Positions 9,181 to 22,226 of a DNA stretch of 64,000 nucleotides are shown here, one piece after another. Each line of letters opens with the position of its first letter. Within the stretch, counting starts at the first letter, position 1. Source of the DNA: Protea cynaroides (taxonomy: Eukaryota > Streptophyta > Magnoliopsida > Proteales > Proteaceae); NCBI GenBank assembly GCA_028583415.1, contig CM053276.1, positions 63,097,510 to 63,161,509 on the forward strand. The letters are read 5' to 3'. The position numbers were made by a program, and so were the translations under genes. Below the pieces are notes generated by a model. The model saw only the letters and a list, made by a program, of their open reading frames with translations, did no database searches and was not told where the DNA came from.

Positions 9181-10462
9181 ATCAAAAGAAAAAGAAAAAA
9201 AAAATTTTGTATTTTTTTTAAAATCACTTTGAACTATTTAAAATAGAAAAAATAAAGGCTTGCCTCCTTGGCAATGGCGCCAAAAACTTGATGAAAATTA
9301 AATGTGTATGTAACCACAATTGCACAGTATCATGCAGTAACGGGTCGATCTCAGGGAGGAATCGCTATTATCCTAACTCAAATAAGGGAAAACGTACCAA
9401 AGGGATTTGATTGAATTAACACCCTAATCACTTCAAATAAAAATTAATCAAATAATAAAAACAATAATAATCATTCATAACGGTACAAAGATTTACGAAA
9501 CCACTAACCATAAAGTAACACAGATCTTTTACAAGAAGGGAACAAAATTAAAAGTAAAAGAATGTAAGAAAAACTATCTTGTTGGAAGATTCCTCTGTCG
9601 TTGCTCGTCATCTTGTTGTCATTCCAAGGTAATGTGCAAATGATACAAAGGGAGCCTTCTCCCCTAAATTAAATTAGTAATGGAGTACAACCTATATTTA
9701 TCTATCCTACTACAGAGTTCTAAATCTAAAATTAAAACTTAAAAAAATAAATAAAAATAAACTTAAGCAAGAAGAACACAACTTGAAAAGAAAAAACTAA
9801 GAATCTCAAACACTCTCATAAATTTTTAAAACTAAAAAAACTTACAATAGAATTCTTGGATGATTTTTCTATTGCTGAGCATCATATATATATACAAGTG
9901 AGTAAAGATTACAATCAATTTTTACAATAGATTACAAGGAATTTTTTGGAGATAATTTTGGTAACCAAATGCTAACCTTGTAGGTTCATTGTATGTAGAC
10001 GATTCTTGAGTAGAAAAAATCTTATACCAACTCATCGTATCTTTGAATTGATTATCTCTTCTTGAAAACTTCCATAGTCGATTGGAGCTTTCCACTCTTC
10101 CATGCCATGCCAATCTTGTAAATTTGATTCCAAATAAGTGAGGAATATTTTCTCAAGAGAATGAAATCTTTCACATGAGATTGGGCTACTCTTTGACTTT
10201 GTGCAAGGCTGATCTTATACACAAAATTCATGGCTCTCCTTATAAAATTCATCATATGCCCGGCTGCTGTGTTGATTGGGTGAGTTAACTAGACAGGATT
10301 ACTAAAAATACATAAAATGGTCTTTTCATGCTCAAATTTCTCCATTCTTTCACCTACACCCTATAAACATAAAAAACAACATTAAATACCCGATAAGCAT
10401 CATAAATAGAATAAGAGATGCATACTTTATGCCCTAAATTCATACATAAATTGTGTTCATCA
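9181..10462 (-). mobile_element. Truncated Athila-type element: LTR, primer-binding site, start of internal region
   Basis: Read on the minus strand, an LTR (9289-10462, 1174 bp) from TGATGAACACAA to TTTTCATCA is followed by AGTTTTTGGCGCCATTGCCAAGG, an Athila-type primer-binding region resembling the tRNA-Asp type, and about 100 bp of internal DNA before homology stops near 9181. The LTR closely matches the 3' LTR of the Athila element at 43824-45007, and the short internal part matches the right edge of the window (63960-64000). A TATA box (TATATATATG on the minus strand) lies near 9887. The rest of the element is gone. Confidence 0.82.
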
Positions 10463-11922
<1,460 letters not shown>

Positions 11923-12000
11923 CCTTTTCATGCATTTTTTTTTCTCATATCAATTCAACATATTTAAGTGTGTTTCCACTAAATCAGAACTTAGAACAAA

Positions 12001-13619
12001 ACTATTTCAGTAGTTAAATCCATTATTATGGTAGATCAAACCTATAATTCTCTTTTTGTAATATTGAGATGAATTATTGTAGCTAAATTCATTATTATGA
12101 TAACTAAATCCATAATTCTCTCTTTGCAATATTGGGATGATTCATCTCTCATATTTAGCTCCCATGTATGGCTATTGCTTACTTTTATTTAATTAACTTA
12201 GATTTGTGTTAGTCTTCTTAGCTAAGATATGTGGATTCATTGTAACTTTAATTTCTCTATTTATACTCTTTACTTATGTTAGTTAAAACACGTTTTAAAC
12301 GCGTGCCATACTACTAAACCGTACTAGTCCATTTAATCCAAGGCTCGCCATTTAAAACACATACCGTACAATATCTGTATCCTTATTTTAACTTGCATCT
12401 TCCATGAGTAATGAGTCGATTAATCCCACATCGTTTAATACTCTTATTGCTTTCTACATGTAATCATTGTAGGGTTAAATTCTGGCCACTTCCTCAAAAT
12501 TGCTTCTAAACTCATTATTTTATTATTTTTTTCTCACCGTTTTATGATTGGAGAAATCATAAATGTCATGTGTTCCATTGATATAGGTATAATTTTTCAA
12601 TTTATGGAAGTATTTACATTTTTTTTACCATACCGTATTATATCTCATTTGTTTAAAATCCGTAACGTCCGTTATATTTTTTTATTTATTTATTTTTTTG
12701 CCATTCTTAGAATGTTTGACCCTTTTTCACCATACCATTCTTGTTTTGCTCCATTTAAAATCCGTTCCATCCCATTTCATTTTTTTATCGTTTCAGTTTT
12801 AACTAACTATGGTTCGGCTTAGTTTGTTGATATTTTTAAAAAGCCTTTGAGTCATGATCGTTTCTGCACTCTCTTTAGCAAGTTGGATGGGTTGGATTTG
12901 TATCAACCCCTCTGACTTAAAGGGGGTATTATGGTAGCTAAATCCATTATTATGGTGTGAGGACAAAATCTTGGGTCGAGTCTTATGAAAGGATTCTAAA
13001 TAATGACCATCCATGTGAATGAATAGTCAAAACTATGGAGTCGCCACCTAGATAAGGTCCTAAACCTATAAACCGTAATTTTTCAAAAATGAGAAATATT
13101 ATTGACTAACAACTCAAGTAAATAAGGCTTTTTGTCAAAATTAGAGAAACATGGGTAAGTGTCATGGTATAATTTGAGAAGGTGTTAGGCACCCAAATTG
13201 CCCAATCCGAGATCATCTCTATATATACTATCTTTTCCTATTCTATTCTTAATTTATAGGCAATGGCTAACTAAGCTTTGATAGGTACTAGACCAAGGTT
13301 CTAGATAGTTCTAATCTAGAGGTAAGCCATACATGTTTTGAATGAAATAAAGAAAACAAATTTAATTGTGATTCAGATAAAAAATAAAAGAGATTAGATG
13401 ATGGACCAATCAGCCAATTACATATGTCATGGCATTACACATTTACAACTCTCAACTTACATCGGCAAAGATAGAAAATCATTTGATTAAAGTGAACCAA
13501 ATATTGGATTTCCTAAACTGCCTACGTATGATGGATTTCTCAAGAAATCAGGTTCCCAACATAGTTTAGGATTGTTTGATTATTTTTTGAAAAATGATTT
13601 GAACATTTGTAAATGGTTT
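12001..13619. repeat. Left part of an old dispersed repeat interrupted by the Tat element
   Basis: The block 12080-12180 (TAACTAAATCCATAATTCTC ... TTTAGCTCC) is similar to 26955-27065. Near 12931-12960 the phrase GGTAGCTAAATCCATTATTATGG recurs, then 13035-13200 has GGAGTCGCCACCTA and GGTGTTAGGCACCCA, phrases I recall from abundant plant repeats. No coding region is seen. The block ends at the Tat insertion, and its continuation starts at 24927. Confidence 0.45.
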
Positions 13620-13624
13620 GAAAG
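13620..13624. repeat. Target-site duplication GAAAG, left of Tat element
   Basis: GAAAG at 13620-13624 matches GAAAG at 24922-24926. Five bp is the usual Ty3/gypsy duplication length, and it marks a single insertion event spanning 13625-24921. Confidence 0.85.
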
Positions 13625-14410
13625 TGTTGTTGCACCGAACTGAATAGTCCTTTAGCTCGTCGGATTATCCTGCACAGGAAGTAAGGACAACATAATGATG
13701 GTCAGGTGGTTACACCCTCTGACCACTATAATGCCTAAGTAAGCTCGATGAGCAAACAACATGGAATAGACTCAAAAGGCTATCCCTTTTGTCAAAGAGG
13801 ATTCTGATAGCTTTCTCTATCTGAGTTTAGAGGTTAGAATTTGGTTTGAATTTACCTGTGTTCTTCCTCAAATATATAGGCTGGAGATGGTCTTGATTTG
13901 GAAAGTTTGACACTTCTCCTGATAAGGCGAGATGTCCCCTCTGAGGGCGTGGATCACGCCCGCTGATTGGGAGGATCTCTCCATGATGAGTCACTCGGAG
14001 CTTGATTCTGTTGTCGGATCCCTTGGATTGCTCCATGGTCAACGTGTAGCGAATCTTCCTGCTTGGAGGTAGGATTTCTTGGGTGGGGCCCTCGATTGCC
14101 CACACATATAACGCTGGCTTAAGTTGTGATGCCTCGCCCATTGGGCTTCATGGAGTCTCGAGGCTCCACTAATCCAAGGCTTCATCCCTCTGAGACTCTA
14201 ACCCTTCGATGTCCCAAGGCTCTAGCCCTCCAAGGTTCCGACCCCTTGAGACCTGGTTCCTTCAAGGTTGAACTTTCTATCCAAACCTACTGAGGCTCCT
14301 AGGTAGAGCTTCAGCACTTGGAGAGACAATCAGTTCTGGTTAACACATTGGATGCATTAACCGTCGACACATGTCGACACTTTATTGGGGGGTTGTTATC
14401 CCCCATATTA
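13625..14410 (-). repeat. 3' LTR of Tat element
   Basis: The 786-bp LTR matches 24138-24921. On the minus strand it starts TAATATGGGG (TG mutated to TA) and ends GGTGCAACAACA. A TATA box (CCTATATATTTG) lies at 13871-13878. The purine tract AGCAAGGGGCATC sits just before it at 14411-14423. Confidence 0.9.
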
Positions 14411-14427
14411 GATGCCCCTTGCTCTCG
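14411..14427 (-). other. Polypurine tract of Tat element
   Basis: On the minus strand CGAGAGCAAGGGGCATC directly precedes the 3' LTR, the position of the plus-strand primer. Confidence 0.65.
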
Positions 14428-14709
14428 TTGGCTTTGTGAAGACTAAGAGGGCATTAAGAATTCCAAATCTTTGGTCGACGCATGTGAGGTGATGAGGTGG
14501 CATTTGAGAAATCGTAACACTTACTGATTGTGCCGGATTTTTAAAAATCTCTGTGAGGATCTGATGGGACCCACCACTCACCTCGATCTCCATTGGAGAC
14601 GCTTGGTTCATTGCTCCGCCATAAATCCGCCGGAGCTAAGACTAGCGAGAGGTTGACATATGTGCTCTAGCCTTCTTAACATGATGGTTATAGCTGTTTT
14701 CCCAAATTA

Positions 14710-14762
14710 TAGGCCATTATGGCCTACGTTCGGATTACTTTCGAACTTGAGACCTATATAAG
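14710..14762 (+). promoter_or_regulatory. Putative promoter of Tat antisense gene (palindrome plus TATA box)
   Basis: A perfect 17-nt palindrome TAGGCCATTATGGCCTA (14710-14726) lies 28 bp upstream of TATATAAG at 14755-14762. About 125 bp further on is the antisense ATG at 14887. The element's own promoter is on the other strand in its LTR, so this is a separate plus-strand promoter by position. No expression evidence is available. Confidence 0.55.
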
Positions 14763-14886
14763 TCTCCCGTCTCTTCCAACCTATCTTCTTCCTGCTTTTT
14801 TACTTGCTCATTCTGGTTCAATATTTCTGCTGCTTCACATCTTCAGTGCAATTCATCGTCGGATTTCATCACCTTCCAAGTAAGTA

Positions 14887-17193
14887 ATGCCTAAGCTTAA
14901 GAGACCCAATCGTAAGTTAGGAACTAACCCTAAAGGCGAGGCTTCAGATTCAAACGCTACCAGACAAGGTGGCCAGGTCTCTACTTTTGCCTTTGTTCCC
15001 CCAGGGGAATAAAAAATCCCCTTAGTCATCCATGAGACTTGTATAAGGTGGACCAACGAGGTCAGAAGAGCTAGGGCTATTTAGGCCGCTCGCATAAGGG
15101 CAGCCAAACCCGCACCTCTACCATCAGTGAGAGTTCCCAGTCGGATTTTGCTACCAGTAGAGTTGAAAGTAGGATCACCATTGACTGGTTTTTGCCTCGG
15201 CGACCGCAGGGCCGGGCTGGTTCTACTTCCAATGTCGCAACGTCGTGATCTACCCCCAGGCCAAAGACATCATCACCTTTTACCACCATTGGAAAAACAA
15301 TTTCTTTTTTACCTCCTAGACCCCATTTCCCAAATATGCCTGGTTGTGCAATCCCTGGGCCGAGATTAGTATTTACCAGGTCAACAGGGTACGATTGATC
15401 GATCAGGAGCTTAATGAGTCCGCAGGCATGATCTGTGCCATTCCTGCCCCAATCGTAGTGTAGCTGTCTGATCCTGAGTTCCTCGGCAACACCGGGCTGG
15501 ATGAGCCCCCCTCACTAAGCGCATTTATTCTATTTGTGCTCATGGACTAACTCATTACCTTTGTTTCTTTGCAGTGGATATTGATTTGGATGACATTGTT
15601 GAGGCTCTCTTGGCTGAGACTCCGCAGACCACAGGAGTTTTCGAGGCTCGAGCTTTTAAGACACCATCCACGAAGTCGACAGAGGTTTGGGAAGGAGATT
15701 TTCTCACTAAGGCTTGAAAAGAAGAGGCTCTCGTCAAGGTTCCTGGGGTGGTAGGCACCATCGCCATTTCTAAACCCCGCCTCTCAGGCGAGCATACATT
15801 TGTCGAGGTCGACGATGTAGAGGTTCTCGAGGCTCCTGGTGAAGAGGGAACCAAGCTAAGGCACCGGGAGAAAAGGAACGGTCATTACGGTGAGAGGTCT
15901 GAGAAGAAAAAGAAGAAGAAGAAAAATTCTTCTTCTAGGGTCGCTGAGGAGACTCATGGTATGGTCTCGATCTCTCTCCTCCTTTTTCCGGTGTTGCTAG
16001 ATTTTTAACATTTTTCTTTCACTGATACTTCATCCGCTGCTCCGGCGATGTACATGGCGAGGATCAGGGTAGAGAGTTCAGCCCTCATGAGAACATTGAG
16101 AAGGATGTCACCCCTTTTGTTCCTGAGATCAACCTCTCTACAAGGCAATCAACCATCCATAGTCCTGGCACAGTAGAGGAGCTTATCTAAGCCACGAGGC
16201 TCCCTATTGACATTAGGGACTATGAGGAGATGCCGTATGCCTAGGTCTATGAATGGCAGGCTTGCCATCTGACTGAGGTATTCTTCTTGGACCGCTTTAT
16301 CTCTTCTCTCCTTCCTTTTATCTGGTTTCTGTTTATAATTCATTCCTTGGTTATAGGCTGGTCATTTTCTGATCTGATCTCAGGCTGTCATAGAGGATCG
16401 TGACATCAGGCTTATCGACGCTTGGCAATGGATAATTGACATGGAACACCACCGAATGAATCTGATGCACTTGCCAAGGAGTGTCAGGTGGAGTTGATGG
16501 GGGCCTAGGGTAAGGTTAAGAACCTTGAGGAGGAGATGAAGAAGTTTATGGATGACAAGGAAATGGTCGAGAAGGAGGCATAGAAGCTCCAAGATGATAA
16601 GGCCGAGGTGGAGAAGGAGCGAGATGCAGCACAGGAGCAGGCGGACCTCGACCAGTGGTAGAACCAGGTACCAAGGGATGAGAGGGGCCGCTTAGAAGAG
16701 GAGCTCCAGAATGCCAAGGAAAGTGTGGCTGTCAATGAAAAGGCTAGTAAGGATGAGTGCATTGCTCACGAAGCAGCTCTGGCTGATCTTCGCCAGGAGA
16801 AAGATGAGCTCACATCTTCTTTCAAGGCTCGGGCTAGGGAGATTCGACTAAAGGCGATGGCGGACTTCAAAGCCGGAATCAAGTATAAAAGGGCAGTGTC
16901 CTCCTCCCTCACCAAGTTAGTTTTTGACCGAGACCCGAGACTTTGTCTGGGCTAGCCACCCTAGTTTAGACTTGACTCCAATAAGTGCCTTCGGAAAACA
17001 TCTCGGCCCTGTTGCTTCTCCAAGGGCATCCACTCCTTCAGCATTGCCCTCCCCTGTGGAACAGATTTCTTTAGAGCCTGTGAGAGTTAAATCTGAGGGC
17101 TAGATTGCTCTGTCTTCTAATGCTCCCACTTCCTTGACCGGCAATGATGAACATGTTCCTACATCCAAAGGGCAAGATGTGCCTCCTGCCTGA
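14887..17193 (+). pseudogene. Antisense additional ORF of Tat element (gypsy-type transposon protein, coiled coil)
   Basis: It runs opposite to gag-pol. ATG at 14887 (MPKLKRPNRKLG) opens a frame with a stop at 15009 and further decay. TTTGTTTCTTTGCAG ending at 15573 is a good acceptor before VDIDLDDIVEALLAETPQTT; a Lys8 tract (about 15908) resembles a nuclear signal. GAG|GTATTC at 16279 and CTGATCTCAG at 16382 bracket another likely intron. Downstream is a long Glu/Lys-rich coiled coil (VKNLEEEMKKFMDDKEMVEK ... LEEELQNAKESVAVNEKASK) ending in FKAGIKYKRAV, with TGA at 17191. Several stops show it is dead. Such antisense ORFs are known from Tat elements (for example Grande gene23); their role is unknown. 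Confidence 0.7.
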
Positions 17194-17258
17194 CCGTGAT
17201 TGACAAAATTTCTCTCTTTTTTTTTTATTCATGCCTTTGTAAATTTTTTAAACTTATG

Positions 17259-17268
17259 AATAAATAAA
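17259..17268 (+). terminator. Polyadenylation signals of Tat antisense gene
   Basis: Two overlapping AATAAA hexamers lie 66-75 bp past the antisense stop codon, in a T/A-rich 3' UTR. Together with the TATA box at 14755 they bound a complete antisense transcription unit. Inferred from motif and position. Confidence 0.55.
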
Positions 17269-17341
17269 GAAATATAGTTTTTGAGATCTTCATTCTGTGA
17301 ATGTTACACATGTCTTTCCAATGAAATAATATCCTTTAGGA

Positions 17342-17790
17342 TAATTATCTACCTCCAAGCTTCGAAGCCCTTCGGCGTAATCGAGGGTGTCGAAGATTAA
17401 ACTTCCAACTGAGGTTCTCATTGTTGGAATCGATCCTCTGAGCTTCAGTACTTTCGACGTTGTCCTTGGTGCTGAAGTTGTAATAATCCCTTGGGATAAT
17501 TATCCACCCTCAGAGCTTCCGTACTTTTGATGTTGTCCTTGGTGCTGAAGTTGTAATAATCCCTTGGGATAATTATCCACCCTCTGAGCTTCAAGGCGAA
17601 GCAGTCGAGGGTGTCAAAAATTAAACTTCCAACTGAGGTCCTCGTCTCTGGAATCGACCCTCTGAGCTTCAATACCTTCGACATTGTCCTTGGTGCTAAA
17701 GTTATAATAATTCCTTGGGATAATCATCCACCCTCAGAGCTTCGAGGCTCTTCGGGGTTGCCGAGGGTGTCGAAGATTAAACTTTCTCTG
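17342..17790. repeat. Imperfect tandem array inside Tat element
   Basis: The phrase GGGATAATTATCCACCCTC recurs at about 17342, 17497, 17570 and 17722, so units are about 155, 73 and 152 bp. The 73-bp piece (GAGCTTC ... GTCCTTGGTGCTGAAGTTGT ...) is one half of the longer unit; the other half has GAGGGTGTCGAAGATTAAAC. Tat-lineage elements often carry tandem arrays in this region between integrase and 3' LTR and have seeded satellites in some plants. Confidence 0.85.
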
Positions 17791-18099
17791 TTGGTTTCGT
17801 TGCAGTAGGCGAATACTCGATAGTGTTTGGTCTTGGAACCTTGGAGAATCATTGCATTCAAGGTCTACAACTAATTGCACACAAGTTTTTCTTATAATCA
17901 AGCACTTTATTGATTTTTTTACTTGAGTTACAACATTCTACGAATAAAATTTTAGTAGGTTCAACACATTCTACGTCTTGGTATTACTTCGCCATCCATC
18001 TGCTGAAGGTGGTATACCCCTATTCTGGTCATTTTGACCACCTTGCAGGGTCCTTCCTAGTTTGGCTAGTTTGGAGCCAATTTGCCTTGTCTTACCAAT

Positions 18100-19070
18100 T
18101 CCAAGACTGAAGCTTTTCTTAGAACGAGTTCTCTAACTTGGAACTTTTTTCTTTCACCTTTTTATTGTAATAGTTCGCCACTCGGGTTTGGTACTATGCA
18201 TTCTTCAGGTGTGCTGCTTCTTGGACTTCTTCGAGGATGTCGAGGTTGATCTGCATGCTTAGCCTATTTGCTTTTTCATCGAAGTTGGCTGTGCTGAACG
18301 ATCTATGTATGACCTCGACTGGTATGACAGCTTCTGCTCCATGGCTTAGCATGAAATTTGTGTCACTTGTAGGTGTTTATCTAGTCTTCCTATAGGACCA
18401 GACGACGCTGGGTAGTTCATCCACTCACCTTCTCCTTTCCTCACTTAGTCTATCTTTTAGTTCCCTCAATATTTCTTGGTTTATCACCCTGTTCAAGCCT
18501 CTTTTCTAGGCTGTTGAGGATTATTCTATTGGTAACCTCAACTTGCCCATTTGCCTTTGAGTGGTGTACTTAGGTGAAGTGTTGGGCGATCCTGTATTGT
18601 TTGCAGAAGGCTCGAAACTTGTTTGAGTTGAACTGTTTCCCATTATCGATCACCACTACTTGAGGAATCCCATATCGATACACTATAGAGAGCTTAAAGA
18701 ACTTGGTGACCTTGGGTGCTGTTATCTTTGGCATAGGTGCCACCTCGATCCATTTGGTGAACTAATCAATGGCTACTATAAGAAATTTACTCTGCTTGAG
18801 CCCCGTAGGGAACGGCCCTAGGATGTCCATTCCCCATATGGCAAAGGGAATCGAACTGGTAATTGGCTGCAGCGGTGTAATTGGTCGATGTTGGATCTTA
18901 GTGTGTTTTTGGCACTGCACAAACTTCTTCACATATTCTTCGCACAGTTTTACTATGTTTAGGAAGTAGTACCCTTGCTTAACCAACTTTTGTGCTAGCA
19001 TTCAACTCACCTGATGGCTGTTGTAGAAGCCCTCATGCACATCTTTAATTGCCCCAGTGGCCTTGGAGGG
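18100..19070 (-). pseudogene. Integrase of Tat element
   Basis: On the minus strand: the remnant of an HHCC finger (HEGFYNSHQ, FVQCQKH), then WGMDILGPFPTG with the first catalytic Asp, FLIVAID followed by a stop at 18759-18761 and FTKWIE, VVVIDNGKQF with the second Asp, and NGQVEVTNR with the catalytic Glu. The three catalytic residues can be recognised, but stops interrupt at least twice. The C-terminal part toward 18100 is poorly preserved. Confidence 0.8.
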
Positions 19071-19461
19071 TCACAGACATTGCAATAGTAGTAGGCAGAA
19101 TGCTCTTTTATATAGGATGTCATTGTACATGACATACCACTTTGACCTCATTTGTACCTTTCTTGCTTCTTTTCGAACGTCGGAGAGCACCCCATCTTTC
19201 AAGAAAGAAATAATCGGATCCAACCAACATGGCTCGTTTGTCAGTACGTTGACTTCGACCTTAGGCGTGATGCTTGACTTGTTTACCTGGCTTATGTATG
19301 CCGAGCTATCGAAATGCTACAGATCAGAACTCAAGAGTTTAGACAACAGATCAACTTCTGCATTTTCTTCTCTGTCTATACTCTTGATGTCAAAGTTTCG
19401 AAAAGTCGTAGTCAATTCTCTGACTTTTTTGAGGTAGGCTTGCATTTTGGTAACCATAGCC

Positions 19462-20430
19462 TCATAGTTGTCTGTGACTTTTAACTACAACTAGTGAGAT
19501 ACTGTATACAGAGACATGAGTAACCATCAGACTTTTTCCAAGCTGGAGTCCTGCAATCAAAGCCTCATACTCAACTTCGTTTTTAGTGATGACGAAGCCA
19601 AATTTCATTACACTTTTTATCTTGAACCCCTCAGGGTTGACCAATACTACTCCTGCCCCAGCCTCTTGCTCACTGGATGCACCATCAACAAAGAGAGTCC
19701 ATGGTGGAGGGATTGGTTTTACTGCTGGGGTCAACGGGCGTACCTGTAGTGCTATGTCAGGATCATCAGGGTCATCTATTAATGTGCTTTCGATGAGAAA
19801 ATCAGCTAAGACCTGAGCCTTAATTGCTGTTCTTGGCCTATATTGGAGGTTGAATTCCCCGAGCTTTATAGCCCAATTGATCATTATTCCTGATACGTCA
19901 TTTCGAGCAAGGATTTTCTTCAGTGGCTTTGTAGTGAGAACCACAATGGTGTAAGCTTGAAAGTAGGGCCTCAGCTTCTTGGTGGCAGTAACCAATGCCA
20001 GTGCATGCTTCTCTATGGCTTGGTATAGAGTTTCTGTGTCTTGAAGAATTTTGCTTACATAATATATTGGTCACTGTATTTTTTCGACCTCCTTGAACAA
20101 AACACCACTTATTGCCATGGATGAGACAGCCAAGTAGAGCTGGAGCTCATCTTCGGGCTCGGGCTTTACCAATATTGGCGGGCTCGACAGATATTTCCTT
20201 AACTCCAAAAATGCTTGCTGGCACTAAGGGGTCCATTCAAACTTCTTGTTACCTTCGAGGGTCTTGAAGAAGGGCAAGCAGTGATCTACGGACCTCGACA
20301 TGAAGCGGTAGAGGGCCGCGACCCTTCTTGTCAACTCTTGTACTTGTTTCACATTCTGGGGGCGCCTTCATGCTCTGGATGGCCTCTATTTTTGTAGGGT
20401 TGGCTTCAATTCCTCATTGGGATACCATCA
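19462..20430 (-). pseudogene. RNase H and archaeal-type second RNase H of Tat element
   Basis: The proximal part (toward 20430) is the RT-linked RNase H, degraded; the open stretch 19462-19995 reads KKLRPYFQAYTIVVLTTKPL, then the second domain: WTLFVDGASSEQEAGAGVVL with the first catalytic Asp, and EVEYEALIAGLQLG with the Glu. A second RNase H of this kind after the first is characteristic of Tat elements. The end of the domain is truncated by a stop. Confidence 0.82.
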
Positions 20431-20433
20431 AGC

Positions 20434-21162
20434 CTAAAATTTTTCCTGATAATACTCCAAAGGGGCACTTGATAGGTTCAGCTTCATGTTGTTCTTCTGA
20501 AGGACCTTGAAGGCCTTGCAAAGTTCGTCGATGTGTGTCCCTGCTTTTAGACTCTTTACGAGGAAATCATCCACGTTTACCTCTATGTTTTTCCCTATTT
20601 GATCCTTGAAGACTTTGTTTACTAGCCTCTGGTAGGTGGCTCTAGTGTTTTTTAAGCCGAAGGGCAGTACTTTATAGCAATATGTTCCTTGGCTAGTAAT
20701 GAAACTGGTGTTTTCCTCATCCTCTTGACACATCAGGATGTGGTTGTTTCCAGAGTAGGTGTCCATGAATGACAATAGCTCGTGGTCCGAGGTGGCATCT
20801 ATCAATTGATCAATCCGAAGCAAGGCATAACTATCTTTGGGGCACACTTTATTTAGGTCAGTAAAATCTATATAAATTCTCCAACGATCTCTAGACTTAG
20901 GTACCATTACAACATTGGATAGCCATTCAAGGTATTTTATCTCCCTAATGAACCCTGTCTGGAGAAGTTTTTCCACTTCTTCATTTATGATGGCCTGTCT
21001 ATCTAGTGCAAAGCTTCTTTTCTTCTGCCTCATGGGACAATGCTGGGTTTCGACAGACAGGTGATGCTCCATGAAATTCTTGTCAATGCTCAGCATATCC
21101 ATTGCCGCCCAAACAAATACGTCTGCATTTTCTTTGATGAAGGTGATGAGGTCTTCATGCAT
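20434..21162 (-). pseudogene. Reverse transcriptase of Tat element
   Basis: The open stretch of 242 codons contains the Tat RT blocks in order: DVFVWAAMDM, QAIINEEVEKLLQTGFIREI, VVMVPKSRDRWRIYIDFTDL, NKVCPKDSYALLRIDQLID, FMDTYSGNNHILM, TSFITSQGTYCYKVLPFGLK, and the catalytic EVNVDDFLVKS. The YVDD box reads NVDD (Tyr to Asn), which would weaken the enzyme even though both Asp residues remain. RNase H follows after a frame break near 20434. Confidence 0.9.
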
Positions 21163-21716
21163 TTATCCCTATAGGGAAGCATCGATCTAAAAGGTGGGCT
21201 CAGGGAAGTCTTCTGAAATGGGAATTTGTATCAGGTCTTCTGTAGGTGTCCCTCGTTCTTGGCAAAGATCATCTCTGAGGTCTTCTGCTATGATGGACTG
21301 GACCGATGATTTCCCTTTTCCCTTGACGTCCTTGTTTCTTTCTTCGGTCCCATCTAGGTCGGCAGTTTTAGCAGCCCGTCTTAATTCTACTTCATGGGAT
21401 CACCTTGAGATTTTTGGTCTCCTCTACATTATCCAATCCCATGATTGGTGGAGAATTTTAAGACCTAGTAGAAGGTAGATAGGCAGCTATGTAACCTGTG
21501 CAAGGATGGGCGTCCGAGGACGACGTTGTAGTTGGCTCGGAGGTCAACTACCAAAAATTCTACATTAATCACTTTCCAGGCTGATTTACTCCGGATCATG
21601 AAGGGGAAATGGATCCTTCAGTTCACATACATAAAATCATCGATGAATCTGGTCAAGGAGTGAACCATTGGCCCAAGCATCTCATCTCTGAAGTTCATTC
21701 TTTAGAAAGTGTGGTA

Positions 21717-21971
21717 TTATAGGAGGTCAGCTGCACTCCCTATGTCGACCATGATATAACTGACATCGAAGTTTGCTATCATTGTAGTGATTACTAGGGC
21801 ATCCTCTTGGGGTGATATGACATTTATAAGGTCATCATCACTGAAGATCATGAGATCGCCCATCCTCAACTTTTTTGGAGCAAGCTCGATTCGATCTAAC
21901 TCTCTAGCATATGCTTTCACTGACTTCATCAAGGTGTTACCTATTGCCAAGCCTCCAGTGATCACATACAA
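21717..21971 (-). pseudogene. Aspartic protease of Tat element
   Basis: An 84-codon stretch shows the Tat protease pattern: FSDDDLINVISPQEDALVIT, then IANFDVSYIMVDIGSAADLL. The active-site triad, usually D-S-G in this lineage, reads D-I-G. Between this and RT (21163-21716) there is only decayed linker. Confidence 0.78.
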
Positions 21972-22226
21972 ATCTGGTATGACCAGTCGAAGTCTCTATG
22001 CCTGGGTATCGAGGTCAGCAACATTGACGTATTGGAGGAGTCTGATATTAACCCTCAGAAGATCTTGCTGATATCTCATCTCCCAATACTCTAGCAGTGC
22101 TCTTGCCTTGGGGCCGCCTCGGCCATACGCAGGTTCAATGGGCATTCCTTCGTCAAAGCACTGGATCCATAAGGTTCGTTAGAAATTGTAGCTAGTCGAG
22201 GATGTAGACTCTATTTGTTTTCTACC

